Positions 23,380 through 35,720 are shown, numbered from the stretch's first letter. The stretch is DNA of 64,000 bases from Artocarpus heterophyllus (GCA_025403435.1 CM046327.1:11152218-11216217); one strand, 5' to 3'. The notes: a model not told the origin generated them from the letters alone. Made by a program: numbers and translations.

Positions 23380-24897
23380 TCTCTCTTTGATTTTCCAGTA
23401 CTTTCCCAGCAGGATGTAGAGCTTGAAGGAAAGGCACCTTTATTGGAATGCTTGTGGGCTCATCTTTCTTAGGGGCTTCTTCCTTATTACTCAAAGTGGA
23501 TGCACTTGTTGACGGTCCTTCCAAAACCTTGCCACTATGAGTATTGATGGCATTAACCTCTTTGATATTTTAATCGTCAAAGTTGGAGCTTTGTGCCATG
23601 TGTTGCCCCTTTGGGTTGGACTAAGCTTGTGAAGGAAACTTGCCTCACTACTGAACAGCCAATGCACCAGTTAATTTGGAGATCTGGATTTTCATCTTTT
23701 TGCTTTCTTCCACCATTTACGTGAAGAGTGATTCAAACTTCTAATTCATTTTATTTTGTGCCTCCATTAAAGCTTGCAAGGTATTCTCGAGAGAACCCCT
23801 CAACTATTGTGCATTATATTGAGGAGCAAAATATGCCTTTAGTGGTTGCAACTGTTGCTCAATTCTCCATTATCCTCTTAATGGTTCTACTTGGTTTTAA
23901 TCTCTCTAACTAAAGTTTAGATTGTTTCTCTACCCAGGAGTGTATGTGTCAGGGTACGGTGAAAAAGGCTTCTTGTATGCCCTTAAAGCATTACTTTGTT
24001 CCCCATAAACCCCTCTCACTCCTCCATAAGCAGGGCAATTCTTAGCTAGATGTTCCACTCCTCCATAAACAAAGCATGGCTCTTGTGATTTAGCTCTTAC
24101 CACTATGTGGATTCCTCTACCTTCCTTGGTTTTAAGGGCCTCAAATTGTCATGTTAAAAGCTCAACTTGGGCCCTAAGGTTGTCCTCTTCCCTAAATTAG
24201 TAGACTCTAGGTGGTTAGGACCTACTGGTGCTATCAGTAGCACAATCTAGGTATAGGCTTGCTTCGCTAGCTCATTTAGGTATTCAAAAGCTTCTTCAGG
24301 GTCCTTCTTGAGAAATTCAGCATTGCACATCATTTCCATAAATTGGTGCTCTTGAATTGCAAGTCCTTCATAGAAATAATTGATGAGGCGCCAACTATTA
24401 TAACCATGGTGGGGACGTTGATTTAACATATCCTTGAACGTTCCTAAACTTGATAAAGAGTTTCATTGTTGTTGTAGGTAAACGTCAAGATTTGTCGCTT
24501 TAGACCGTTGGTCTTATGGTGTGGGAAATACTTATTAAAAAATGCTGTTGTCAGCTCTTTTTATGTACCAATAGACCTAGGTCTCAAAGAATACAACCAA
24601 CTTTTGGCCTTATACTTCAGAGAAAAGGGGAAATTTTTCAATCTAACAGAGTCTGCGGCCTCAGCTCAGTTGTAGAAAGTGGCCAACATCTCTTTATATT
24701 GCCGAATATGAACATATGGATTCTCGCTTTCTAATTCGTAAAAGGATGGCAAAAGTATGATCATGCTTGGCTTGAAATCCAAATTCGGCATATTTGGGGG
24801 AAAACATTATGCATGACAGGGTGGCCGTGCATGTAGGGTGAAGATAATCATTCAACATCTTTTGACGAATCTCCTTGTGTTGTGCCATTGCAATCAA
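23380..24897 (-). pseudogene. Athila-like gag remnant
   Basis: It starts near 24897 (AMAQHKEIRQKMLNDYLHP). Athila-type capsid motifs follow: RPHHGYNSWRLINYFYEGL and EMMCNAEFLKKDPEEAFEYL at 24247-24429. A decayed zinc-knuckle region lies near 24010-24075, with Cys and His codons in ACC...CKAW context. Multiple stops and frameshifts. The leader that should precede it was separated by the 13.4-kb insertion at 25262. Confidence 0.82.
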
Positions 24898-27454
24898 ATT
24901 TCAAAGTATGGTGGCTACCGACAAGGTTGGAAGCAAAGGGGTAGAAGATGAGTTAGACGAGGTTACGTTAGGGGTATCTTTTAGGTCTGGCCTTCGAACA
25001 AATCTCCCTAACTTGTCTCTATTTCAATTCATTCACCTTAAGCTTTTTTTTTTTTTTTTTGCAAAATTGTAAAATTTTATGGAGTGTTTTATGAAATGTT
25101 AAATGTTAGAAATTAGTAACGTAAGTTAATGCTAATCTAAATTCTAAGGTTAATGCAAATTATGAGATCTAAATTAACACTAAATTGGTCACCTAGAAGT
25201 CACAACCTAATAACTACTTAAAATTAATGCTAATTGCAAAATTAAAAAAAAATAGAAAAAATGTAACACCCGTTATTTTAACGGGTATGATTTTTGTAAA
25301 ATTTAATGTATATAAACGTGACAATTTAAAATTTTTTTGCATTTAAAAATTACCAAGTTTGTCTTTGTTGTTTCAATTATTTACAAAAATGCCGCTTTGG
25401 CATTTTCTTACAAAGTCTCCGAAGGAGACATGGAATTAATTCACCTCAATTAATAGGAGACATGGAGATATTCTCTTAACCACCACTTTTAATTTTGTTT
25501 CCTCAATTATTTTGGCATTGCTTGCTAAAAGTCTCTATGGGTGATATGATGATAATTTTTTTTTAAATCACCTTTGTTCTCTTTTTACAATTTCCCCGTG
25601 AACCAACCTTGTGTCCCTCTTCCTCTCAATTATTTTGATACCTTTTTTTTCAGCCCTCACCACCTTCTTGTCTAGTTTTCATTCTCTCCCTTTTTCACTT
25701 CAATTTCTAACTAGAGACACCGAGCACAAAGCTCTCTTTGCAGCCAAGGCAGCTATAATTCCCAGCCATATTTGAAGCCATTTTAGAGTCAATTCAAGCT
25801 TGATTTTTAACCTGAACTTTGGTGCTTTTCAAAGGAGTTTTGAGGTAGGTTATCTTTAATCTAAACTTGGTTTTAGTATGTGTTTTCTCCATGTTTAATG
25901 CATAATTTTCGTGTTCAAACTTCATGCAAATTTCTAGTTATGTTAACATGTATCTTTGAGCATTTATGAACAAAAACTTGAGTCTTGAGTTGAAACCGAC
26001 AACCAACCTTTATTTTGGTTTGATAACAATATTACAAACATGCTAGGAATGTTTAAAACTAGTTTCCATAACTTTAAGATTGATGTTCTAATGTTTTGAG
26101 CTTGAAGAGCAAACTTAAGCATGTTTTCATCATTATTTGCAAGAAAGGCTAGAGATATGGTTTGATAACGATTTTGGTATAAAACTCATGAGAATATGTT
26201 TATTGTGATTATATAATGCATTTTGCATATTTTGGAATGGTTTTGAGATTTTGAACAAGGATAATATGCTTTAGGTTAAAGAAAAACTTGACATTCCATA
26301 AACTTTGTAATACCTCTATGGGCAGTGGCTCTTTCTTAAAATTCTAGGGTTAAATAAAAATGAATTTTGTAAATTGGTTTGCATATTTAAAAAGTAGACA
26401 TCCTAAGATTTCCAACGAGCTATCATGAGCCTAAATCAGAGTTGTATTTTATTTTCTATGAATTTTTTAATTTTTGGATTGGAAACTAGTAAACCTGCTA
26501 ATGGCAGTAAACCACCCGTCTACCTGAAGTAAACCACCTGTTAACCCGTGTGTTGATTGTAGATATTGAACCCGCCTTTTTGCAAAGGTATATAGCTAGT
26601 TTTTCATGGTATACCAACTGCTAACCTGAACCAAGAACCCAACTTTGCTCACTTTCTAATCCCTTAATGTCTTACAACCTTTCCAACACTATCCTAAGTG
26701 ATTTATAAATCTTATTAGAGACTAAAACATATAGATTACTTGTATGTATTTTATATTGTGTTTAAGATAAAAATTGTTTACTTTGGTATTTAAAGAAAAA
26801 TTGCATAAAAACTTTAATGGCACACTAGTGAGATGGGTTTACATATAATTCATTTATGGATGTGGTTATATGTTGTTCTTTAGTTTTAATTGTACTTATG
26901 CACGCCTTAGGATCAAAGATGTGTGGAGCTAACGTTAATTAATTTCGAGATTAAAAGATTATTGATAAGCTTAGAAGGTAGGGATTCTATTACTCATTTT
27001 TTGTGAAATTTGGGTAAATTAAAACTTAGTTGTTTTATGTTGCAAGATATGTATATGATATTTTGAATATATATGCTTATAACTATAATCTAATAATGCA
27101 AAACTCATCCTGTATTGTACAGCAAGGAACATAATGATTTGACACATGTTATAAATTGAGAACGGTGAGATGATTATAGAGGAATGGTGAGATGTGAAGA
27201 GGGCGGTGGTTACGTCCTTGGACACGAATACCCTAAAAGGTAAAATAGGAGGAAGGTGATGACGCTTCCTTGGATCAAAAGTCCCAGAACACACTGTACA
27301 GGAATCGATTTAGTGAGGACTCGGGGCTTGATGTCCCCTCACCAGAAAACCCTTGGAATGTTTGAAGGGTGGCCAAGCGCGCCCATTTGGGTTTTGATGA
27401 GTTGAGTGATACTCTATTTAACGTGGATACCTAGGTACAATGAAAAATAGTAAT

Positions 27455-28095
27455 TGTTGATGCTTACCATGTTTTGGCGTCAGATCAACACCACGTGCTG
27501 CTACACACGGTGTCAAGCTCTTCCTAGACAGCCTCTACCTGGTCGGGTGTGCCTGCAACAAGAGGAGAGACACTTCGGAAGTGAGAGTAAGGTGTTAGTC
27601 AATGGACAAGGGCTCTCTGATGCTTAAGGCAGGGGTTGCTCGGCAGAGGACGGGAGCTTGTTAGGTGGGAAGAAGTCTCTCTCTAGAATGTAATAAATGC
27701 ATCCTATTTATAGGCTATTACTTGGACTAGGTGTCGGGTGAGTTTTGCCTATAACCCGGGTGCCACATCAAGGCGTGTCAGGCAGTAGGTGACAATTGTC
27801 ACGTCCCCCCATCGATGGATTGGGTCCCATTAGATGGTGAGTCATTTGCCGTTTGTTGGCCTGTGGTGATGAGTAGCAGTCTGCCTGTGAGTGAGATCAA
27901 TCCAACCTAAGCTAGTACATGGTCTGAGGTGGCAGCCTGCCTAGGGTGCGGCCTCAGGGGCCTTGAGAAGCACCTCGGACGAAACCCACGTTGCCAACGA
28001 GGTCAGTAGCTTGCTCCCTGGACGGTCTGCCGAGCTGTTTAGCCGACCATCGAAGTTTTGTCTCCTCGACGGTGGTGCTGAGCTCACCCTCAACA
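27455..28095 (-). repeat. Tat element 3' LTR (641 bp)
   Basis: Pairs with 37553-38134. It is longer by two segments: about 44 bp near 27468-27515, containing TTTTGGCGTCAGA, and about 15 bp near 27930 (GGCAGCCTGCCTAGG). CCTATAAATAGG lies on the minus strand at 27703-27714. Confidence 0.92.
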
Positions 28096-28110
28096 TTAGC
28101 CCCCCAGTTC
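28096..28110 (-). promoter_or_regulatory. Polypurine tract of the Tat element
   Basis: Minus strand GAACTGGGGGGCTAA directly next to the 3' LTR. The 12-base CTGGGGGGCTAA recurs exactly at 31585-31596. Confidence 0.85.
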
Positions 28111-28321
28111 ACCTGGTCGGTGTCTGGCTTGGTGGACTACGCCGAATTGGTGAGGTCGGTTGGAATAAAAAAGACCAAATGGCGCTCCAAAGAGGGGTGA
28201 GATGAGAGGTCACGTGGATTAACCGAGGGACACGTGTTGCTCTGCGGTCGACTATGCCGCCTGACAAGCGTAATGATCGCGCCTCTTCATTTTTCGCGCT
28301 CAGATTTCTCACCTGAAATGG

Positions 28322-28331
28322 CTATAAATAG
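28322..28331 (+). promoter_or_regulatory. TATA box of the antisense gene
   Basis: CTATAAATAG on the + strand, about 157 bases before the ATG of the antisense frame and outside the LTR. It suits a plant core promoter for a transcript opposite to the element's own. The CAATTGAAGTCAGATG that follows is a plausible start region. Confidence 0.55.
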
Positions 28332-28478
28332 GGCATTCCTTTCTGTTAATTTCATGCAATTGAAGTCAGATGTCGCACTCGAAGAGTTCTTAGCTGCCGA
28401 GCTGTAGTTATTTACTTGAAGACTTTACATTCCCTAAGCTACCACATCCCCAACAGGTAATTTTTGGAGGAGTGAAAA

Positions 28479-31021
28479 ATGAGTGACGTCACTGATTCCT
28501 AGAATATAGACGTTTCCTGGTCGGAAAGCAGTCTAGAGGGTAGCTCGTCCACTGTTCAAGTCGACATAAAAAATGTATCCTTTGAACGAGACGGGGCTGG
28601 CCGACTTGAACAGATATTGAGGGTCGACTCCCAGACAGTCCCTGAGTAAGAGTTCCTCAACCTATTGGATGGGGAGAGGCCGATTAGACCGTGCAGGGAC
28701 GAGGACCCATACATTGGGGCGGCGATTGCGGGCTCCTCTCGAGTTACTACCCTGGAGAGAGCCAAGCTCAAGATGACCGGGGATGCCCCGAGCACATCTG
28801 GCTGGAATTTTGAGGTCCTAGTTCAAGTCGAGGGCATAATCACAATGGACAGTTCTGACAAAGAACAGGCGGCTAAAGAGGTGGAAGAGGCAGAGCAGCC
28901 TAAGATAGAAGAGGATGAGCGGGTTCAGGTTACCCGCGTTTGAGGTGTGACGGCGTATAGGGTGACCCAGCCTAGGCAGACCTCAGCTGCGGCTTATACC
29001 AGCGCCATAACGGAGTCTCGGTTGAAGGATTTGCATGCCAAGTTCAACATCCCAGACGACGTGATCCTCATCATGCCCGAGGAGAATGATTCGCCATTGG
29101 AGGTGCTAGAGGGATGCATTACGCTCTATGCTGAGTTTTTCAGGGCAGGACTACGCCTCCCAGTTCATCCATTCCTCCACCGAGCACTTAATGATTTCAA
29201 TGTGTGTCCGGTTTAGTTAAACCCCAACAGTTACAGGTCACTGATCGGGATGTACGTATTATGCAAATACCACCAGGCAATTGAGATGCCGCTGGAAGTA
29301 TTCAAACAAGTGTACAAGATGAAGAAGCTTCCTTGGCAGTCCGGGTGGTATTACGTCACTGGTTTTAGGAAGACCTTTATCTAGGGCAACCCCGACTCAG
29401 ACAAACTTTAAAAATACGAGTGGTTTTACGTTGGGGCCAATTACCTAGCCTGAGCTGGTGAGGCCGTTCCTGCCGATCAGCACGTGCCGATGATGTTCAA
29501 ACAAGGGCACGTGTGGTCTAAGAGTCCTTGGGCACCAAGCCACGTGATTGGGCGGTTGAAGACCTATTCGAGAAGCCAGAGGTGACCAGGCAGCAATCCT
29601 TCCTGCCCGGGAAGGAAACTATTTTGGTTATGGCTGGTTCGGGGAACCCAGTAGAACAAATCCCCAATCGGTCCGTCTTGGCCGGTCTACCGGGCAGGTT
29701 ACAGTCGCCAGGCCTAATGCTGTGGACGTCCTGGGGTTGAGCACTTCTCGATCCAGGTGGCCGACGAAGGAACCATAATTGTCTAGTTTTGAAGACTCGT
29801 TGAGTGGCTTCTTCGATGCGGGGCCACCCGTGGTAGACGAGGACCTTGAGGACGTGATTCAACTTATTTACCCGTCTCGCCAGCTCTGGATTGGAGGTCA
29901 GCCCCGAGTTTTTTTTTTTTTTTTATGTGCCTTCCTGATTTTGACTTGGAAATTGTTTTGTAAAGATGTCTTCACGGCCAAGTTCTGCTGTTGAGAGACG
30001 GGCTCTAACGGAGAGCCTAAGGACACAAAAAGGCAAGGCCGTAGAGGTCAGGAGGAAGCGTAAGCGGACATCGAGAGTAGAGCTTCCTTCCTGACCCGAG
30101 CAAGTTCCCGTCATAGTCCAAGAGCCACCACCCCGACCTTCGAGGGCTAGGATTTCATCAGAGGAGAGACCCGCCGACGACACCGTAGTGGTGCCTTCAC
30201 AGGACCCCTAGAGGAGCTGCCCAAACTACCACTAAACCATCCTAGAGCGCCTCGGGGATGTGATGCCCTATGAGGATTTCCTGATGAACCTCCGAGAGGA
30301 GGACTTTCAGAGCCTATGCAACACGGCTCTCTGCTCCTCGGCCACTGTAAGTGCTCATCCATCCCAAGCTTTAATTTAACTTTTAATCCTATTGAGCACT
30401 GAAGTTTTGTTATCCTCAGACGAGTACCATCTTGCACATGGCCTATTCTACTAGGATGAAGGACTTCCACAAGGAGAAGGAGATGCACAAGAATACTTTC
30501 TTCAAAAAGTTGGAGGTCGAGAAGAAGTCAGTGCTAAGAACACCGAGCTAGACCAAATCAAGAACTCTCTTTCTCAAGCCGAGGAAGAAGCTCAGAAGGC
30601 CAAGGAGGACGCTATCGAGGCCAAGGCAAAGGTCGAGGAGGCTCGGAGGCAAGCCAGAGAGGCAAAGGACGTGGCTACTTGGCTCTAGGGGTAGCTGGTG
30701 GCCCTGTAGGCCGACCACTAATGATTTTTAGATGAGCTTCTCGGCCGTCTGGCACAAGCTGTAGACGAATTCAAGGTGTCTTTGGAGTATGTCGACTACT
30801 ATTACTTTGGCATGACAGACCTCCAAGATCATCTGATCCGGCAACACCCTGAGACTGAAGGCTTTGACTGGTCACTCATAGTTGAGCCGGAGCAAGGCGC
30901 TGCTCAGCAACAGCAAGGCGAGGGGGTTGTCGTAGTGGACGGCGATGGCGACGGAGACGAGCAGAGCACTGCTGGCGGTGGAGACGAGGAAGGTGCGGCC
31001 GGGGATGAGACCCAGGTCTAG
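28479..31021 (+). pseudogene. Antisense additional ORF of the Tat element (Transposase_28-like)
   Basis: From ATG at 28479 one frame persists through stops at about 28500, 28648, 28941 and 29214. It has a Ser/Asp-rich N-terminus, then a domain of the 'putative gypsy type transposon' family (Pfam Transposase_28): LKDLHAKFNIPDDVILIMP, YAEFFRAGLRLPVHPFLH, then LNPNSYRSLIG past the stop. A second part begins MSSRPSSAVERRALTESL near 29966, possibly after an intron at about 29896-29965. A clear intron follows at 30347-30419. Next come a Glu/Ala/Lys coiled coil (30530-30690) and an acidic Gly/Asp-rich tail ending at 31021. Such frames are known in Tat elements, but their function is unknown. This copy is inactive. 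Confidence 0.82.
30347..30419 (+). other. Spliceosomal intron in the antisense ORF (73 bp)
   Basis: GTAAGT at the 5' end and TTATCCTCAG at the 3' end, with a T-rich interior in a GC-richer exon context. Direction and splice sites fit the + strand only, supporting a gene transcribed against the retroelement. Confidence 0.65.
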
Positions 31022-31584
31022 TCCACCTTTTGTTTTTGTTTGTCCAGGCTCGAGAGGTACCTGACTAATTATACCTCCCTCGTACTATGAATAAATTTTT
31101 TTGTCTTCTTTGCTTCTTGGATTTTTGTGTACTGTGCTTTAGATATTTTCCAAGTGTGAATATTCTCGAGAAAATGTGTTCATATTTAGTAGTGAGAGGT
31201 TTCTCAGGAACGTAGTTAGACCTTCGTCTCATCGAGTTACCATAAACCTCGGTCTCGAAATTGAATCAGAATTCGGGCCAAGTTGGATGCTCCTCAGGAG
31301 GCGTATTCCTAAACAATAGTTTCCCGAGCTTCTGTTTTTGCAATTTTGAATCGAGAATGAGTATATTATCTCGATGATTACCAAGTTCATCAGAATAGGG
31401 ATGGTATCCCTGTTTTTTGGTCGGGCAGGGCACAACGGCGTGTGAATACCCTCACCTTGTTGCCCCCCTAAACTTGTCAAGTTTGAGAACTTTACAAGTC
31501 TAGGACTCGTCGGGCACATTGTTATGCCGAGCAACTTACTGGGTGGTCTGCACGGCGACAGACTTGGAATCGATAAGCTGTGTA

Positions 31585-31596
31585 TTAGCCCCCCAG
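31585..31596 (-). promoter_or_regulatory. Second, internal polypurine tract of the Tat element
   Basis: Minus strand CTGGGGGGCTAA, identical to the tract beside the 3' LTR. It lies between integrase and the antisense gene. It could be a second plus-strand priming site or mark the edge of an acquired 3.5-kb block. Confidence 0.55.
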
Positions 31597-31899
31597 TCTG
31601 GTTAGATAGGATGACTCTCCCTCGCCGAGAGTTATTGTCTGGTCCTCTACGCTAAAGTTATGGCATCCCTATTCGGGTCTGTTTATTTTCCCTCAAACGC
31701 ATTGCTCAATGGAATGGTGTAGGAAATTTGCATTTCATTAATGTGTAGTATTTACATCCCAACCCTATTCAATAGGCCTAGTTACACAAGAATTTTGGCC
31801 AGAAGTCAAAAAGGGGTTTCTAGCCTCGATGTTAACCAAAGAATCTTTTCAAGAGCTAGGCGTTCCAAGGATGACTGAGCTGGTTTTCCTCCATGTCAG

Positions 31900-32900
31900 A
31901 TAATATGTGCGTGCCCGGCCGAACAATGCCGATGACCCTATACGGCCAATCCTACTTCGGACCAAAGGCTGGGTTGCTGAACCGGACTTTCTTTAGTACC
32001 AAATCCCTAATCTTAAAGCTCCTTGGTTGGACATGCTTGTTATAATACCGAGCTACCACTTGATTCTGAGTTACGTTATGGATCGCTGCCTGGTTTCTTT
32101 TTTCTTCGAGCAGGGCAAGCTCGGTCATCATCAATTTAGCGTTCTGGACCTCCTGGTATTGTTCAACTTTGAAGCTAGGCAGCCCCACTTTGGTCAGGAT
32201 GACAGCCTTCTCCCCGTATACGAGGGAGAACGGGGTCTCCCTAGTTGTTGTTCTGGTGATTGTGTGGTAAGCCTAGAGCACTTGTGGGAGCTCATCGATC
32301 CATGCGCCCTTAAGTCCCTCGAGCTTTTTCTTTAAGTTATCCTTGATCGTCTTATTTACTGCCTCAACTTGGATGTTGCTCTAGGGGTAGCTCGAAGAGG
32401 AGAAAACCTTCTTGATGCCGAGCCGTTCACATAGGCAGAGGAGATCAGAGGACTCGAACTGTTTTGCATTGTCAGTCACGATCGTGTGTGGGATTCTGAA
32501 ACGGCAAATGATGTTCTTCCATATGAAGTTGGTACATTTGGCTTTGGTCATATTGGTGCATGGTTTAATCTCGACCCATTTCGTTAGGTAGTTTATGGCC
32601 ACGATGCAGTACCTGAATTGTGATTGGGCTAGAGGAAGGTGTCCGATCGGATCAATGGCCCACTTCGTAAATGGCCATGCTAAGGTTACTGAAGCGAGGG
32701 GCTCGGCATGATAGCCGGGCATTCTTGCGAATTGTTGACATTTGAGGCACTTTTGTGCAAAATCTTTGTAGTTTTGCTCCATGGTCGGCCAATAGTAGCC
32801 CTACTGAAGGCACTTTTAGGCCAGCGATCGCCCCCTAGAATGGTTGCCACACAGACCTTCATGGATCTCCTTCATTAGATATTCGGTTTCCTTGGAGCTC
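31900..32900 (-). pseudogene. Tat element integrase
   Basis: The zinc-binding Cys pair (CLKCQQFARMP) and catalytic core lie in 32381-32782: D in WAIDPIGHLP, NYLTKWVEIKPC, D in HTIVTDNAKQFES. A stop follows at SSYP. The next frame has the Glu region (QVEAVNKTIKDNLKKKLEG), a stop near 32276, then GLPSFKVEQYQEVQNAKLMM and the C-terminal DLVLKKVRF block (31952-32188). At least three stops. Confidence 0.87.
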
Positions 32901-33228
32901 AAGCACTTTAAGCATGGCGTGATGTAGCCTCATCAGTATAGTTTGCCTCTAATGATGAATACCGGGCCAAACTATTGCGTATTCGACGTGCATCTTCTCG
33001 ATCGTCGGGCAATTCGGCCGTGGTCAAGTATCGGATGATCGGGTCCATCTATGTGGTCTCGAGTTTCTCAGCTACACTTGCTACTTCCTTGAGGATGCTT
33101 GGCTCAGCAAGTCTTTCAATGGGGATCGAGGTGAGATCGCTATCGTCGAGGCGTAAGGCTAGTCGAGCAAGGGAGTCAGCTTTCAAGTTCTCTAACCGGG
33201 GGATCTGCTTGAAAGAGTAAGATTTAAA

Positions 33229-33717
33229 TTATTTGAACAGTTGCTTGACTTCTTGTAAATATGTGGCCATTGAATCTGCTCGGGCCTGGAATCTCCCGGT
33301 GACTTGCTGAATGACAAGCATAGAGTTGCTATGGATGATTATGCGGTCTACCCTGAGATCTCTGGCGATCTGAAGTTCGGCCAGAAGAGCTTCGTATTCC
33401 GCTTCATTATTAGAGGCCTTGAAATCAAATCGAAGAGCATAGATCACCTTGTATCCGTCCGGGCTTACTAAAACCAGTCCGACACCTGATCCATCAATAC
33501 AGGAAGATCCGTTGACATAGAGCCTCCATTCTGGTTCCGAGGTGGTGCACTCTTTGCTGCAGCTAGGAGCATCTGGCGCTTCCATGGGTGCCTTCTCAGC
33601 CAATGGTGTCGCGTGTTCGGCATCCGTGAATTCGGTGATGAAGTCCGCCAGTGCTTGGGCTTTAATGGCCGTTCTCGGACAAAGTGCACATCGTACTAGC
33701 CGAGCTCCACTGACCAT
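33229..33717 (-). pseudogene. Second (archaeal-type) RNase H of the Tat element
   Basis: An open 162-codon stretch: QALADFITEFTDAEH, EWRLYVNGSSCIDGSGVGLV, SNNEAEYEALLAELQIARDL, IIIHSNSMLVIQQVTGRF. This is the extra RNase H domain characteristic of Tat. The family's first Asp (Y-V-D-G-S/A) is Asn here and the S-D-S block is S-N-S, so two catalytic acids are lost; E in NEAEYEALL remains. Both changes can be explained by G-to-A on the coding strand. Confidence 0.88.
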
Positions 33718-33719
33718 TT

Positions 33720-34040
33720 AGCCATGCGGCCTGATATTTCTGGGCTCTAAAGAACTTTTTGGAGAGGAAATTTGGTCATGACCTTTATGGTATGGCCTTG
33801 AAAGTATGGTCGCAACTTGCGAGCCAAAGTGATTAAGGCGAAAGCCAACTTCTCGAGGGGCGGATACCATTCCTCGGTACCCTTGAATACATGATTGGTA
33901 TAGTAGACAGGCTTTTGGGCTCCATCTTCATCTCAGACTAGGACCGAGCTCACGGCTTTCTCGGACACGGCTAGATAGGCAGTTAAAATCTCGCCGGGCA
34001 AAGGTTTGGATAGGAGCGGGGGTGTGGCTAAATACTTCTT
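33720..34040 (-). pseudogene. Tat element Gypsy-type RNase H remnant
   Basis: After RT the frame contains AYLAVSEKAVSSVLV, then a stop, QKPVYYTNHVFKGTEEWYPPLEKLAFAL and HTIKVMT. This is the usual RNase H that follows RT in Ty3/Gypsy elements. It is shortened and stop-bearing. Confidence 0.75.
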
Positions 34041-34867
34041 CAGGCCTTAAAAAGCTTCCTCACACTCCTTGCTCCACTCAAACCTCCCCTTAAGCGCTTT
34101 AAAAAATGGATGACACTTGTCGGTTGTTTGGGAGACAAACCTCGAAAGAGCCGCTATTATGCCGGTGAGCCATTGCATGTCTTTTATAGTCCGAGGAGAA
34201 TGCATGTCAATAATTGCCTGGGCCTTTGCTAGGTTGACCTTGATACCTCGTTGATTGACCAAAAATCTAAGGAAATTTCCTAAACTTACTCTGAACACAC
34301 ATTTCATTGGGTTGAGTTTCATCCCATATTCCTGGAGAATGTCGAAACTTGCTTGGAGATCAGCCATGTGGTCCTCTGCTCGGACGGACTTTACTAGCAT
34401 GTCGTCCACATAGACCTCCATTGTTTTGTCGATCAACCACGCAAACATCTTATTAACAAGGAGCTGGTATGTAGCCCAGCATTCTTCAGTCCGAAGGGCA
34501 TCACCACATAGTAGTATAAGCCCTGGTCGGTAACAAAAGCTGTCTTTGCTTGATCCTCCTTGGCCATTCTTATCTGGTTGTACCCAGAATAGGCGTCCAT
34601 AAAGCTTAGGAGCTTGTGGCCAGCAGTGGCATCGACGAGCTGGTTTATCCAGGGAAGCGAAAAGCAATCCTTTAGGTAGGCCTTGTTCAGGTTGATGTAA
34701 TCAATGTAGACCCACCATTTGCCGTTCGTCTTTTTGATGAGAACTACATTTGCCAACCACTCCGGGTATTTAACCTCTTTGATGAAACCCGCCTTGAGGA
34801 GCTTTTGGACTTCTTCATTTATCGTAGCATACCTTTCTAGGTTAAAAGCTCTTCTCTTTCGTATCAC
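34041..34867 (-). pseudogene. Tat element reverse transcriptase
   Basis: 34433-34867 reads RRAFNLERYATINEEVQKLL, IDYINLNKAYLKDCFSLPWI, FMDAYSGYNQIRM and YYVVMPFGLKNAG. A frameshift near 34460 leads into YQLLVNKMFAWLIDKTMEVY with the active site VYVDDMLVKSVRAEDHM, then QWLTGIIAALSRFVSQTTDK (34047-34420). YVDD and the first Asp block survive; a single frameshift is the main lesion. Confidence 0.9.
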
Positions 34868-35249
34868 TGGCCTATGGTTGGGTTAAACATTGAGCCAATG
34901 ACTGATCACGCTCGGGTCAATGCCTGGCATGTCTTCATGGGACCACGCAAAGACCACCCGATATTCAGTGAGAAGCCCCTCCAAGTCTGCCTAGATCTCA
35001 AGTCTCAGCTGAGATCCGAGTTGGACGGTACGTTTAGGCCTCGCGGGGTCTAAAGGGAATGGCACCAAGTTTTCCACCGACGTGGCTCTTACTTCTTCCT
35101 CGGGCAGTCTAGGGTCGAAATCAGACAGCATTTTAGGCATCGAATCGATAGACAGATCCGCCTCGTCGACTATAAAGATGGCCAAAATGCCTAGATGCTG
35201 AGCCGTAGCTGCTTTTACAACATTGGCGTAACAAGCTCTGGAATCCATC

Positions 35250-35720
35250 TAGGATGAGCGAATCACTCTAACTCCGTCTTCTATTGAAAATTTCATGGCT
35301 AGGTGATACGTGGAGACTATGGCCTTCAACGCGTTCATCGTCGGGCAGCCGATGATGATGTTGTATTGAGAAGTCTTGTGACGACTAAAAAGTCAATGAC
35401 TCGAGTAGTCCGAGGAGCTCCTTCTCTGAAAGTCACGGGTAGGCTGACGTTCTCCACTGCTCAGACACATTCTCCCATGAAGCTGTAGAGTAGGGTTTGG
35501 ACTGGAGCCAAGGTGGCACTGCTAATCTTTAGCTTATCAAAGGCTTGTTTGAAGAGGATGTAGGCCGAGCTGTCGTTATCGATCAGAACTCACCGCACCA
35601 AGTTGTTGGCGATAAGCAGCTCGTACACGAGGGCGGCGTTGTAAGGATAGATTAGCCGGTCCGCTTCCTCCTTGTTGAACGTGATCGAGACATCTTGTTG
35701 GCGGCATATCTTGTTAACAT
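35250..35720 (-). pseudogene. Tat element protease remnant
   Basis: Frame fragments on the minus strand include YPYNAALVYELLIANN and VLIDNDSSAYILF near 35560-35620, then VSLPVTFREG and VIDFLVV. The family active site reads V-L-I-D-x-G-S-S; here Gly is Asp. Stops interrupt both sides. Confidence 0.78.
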
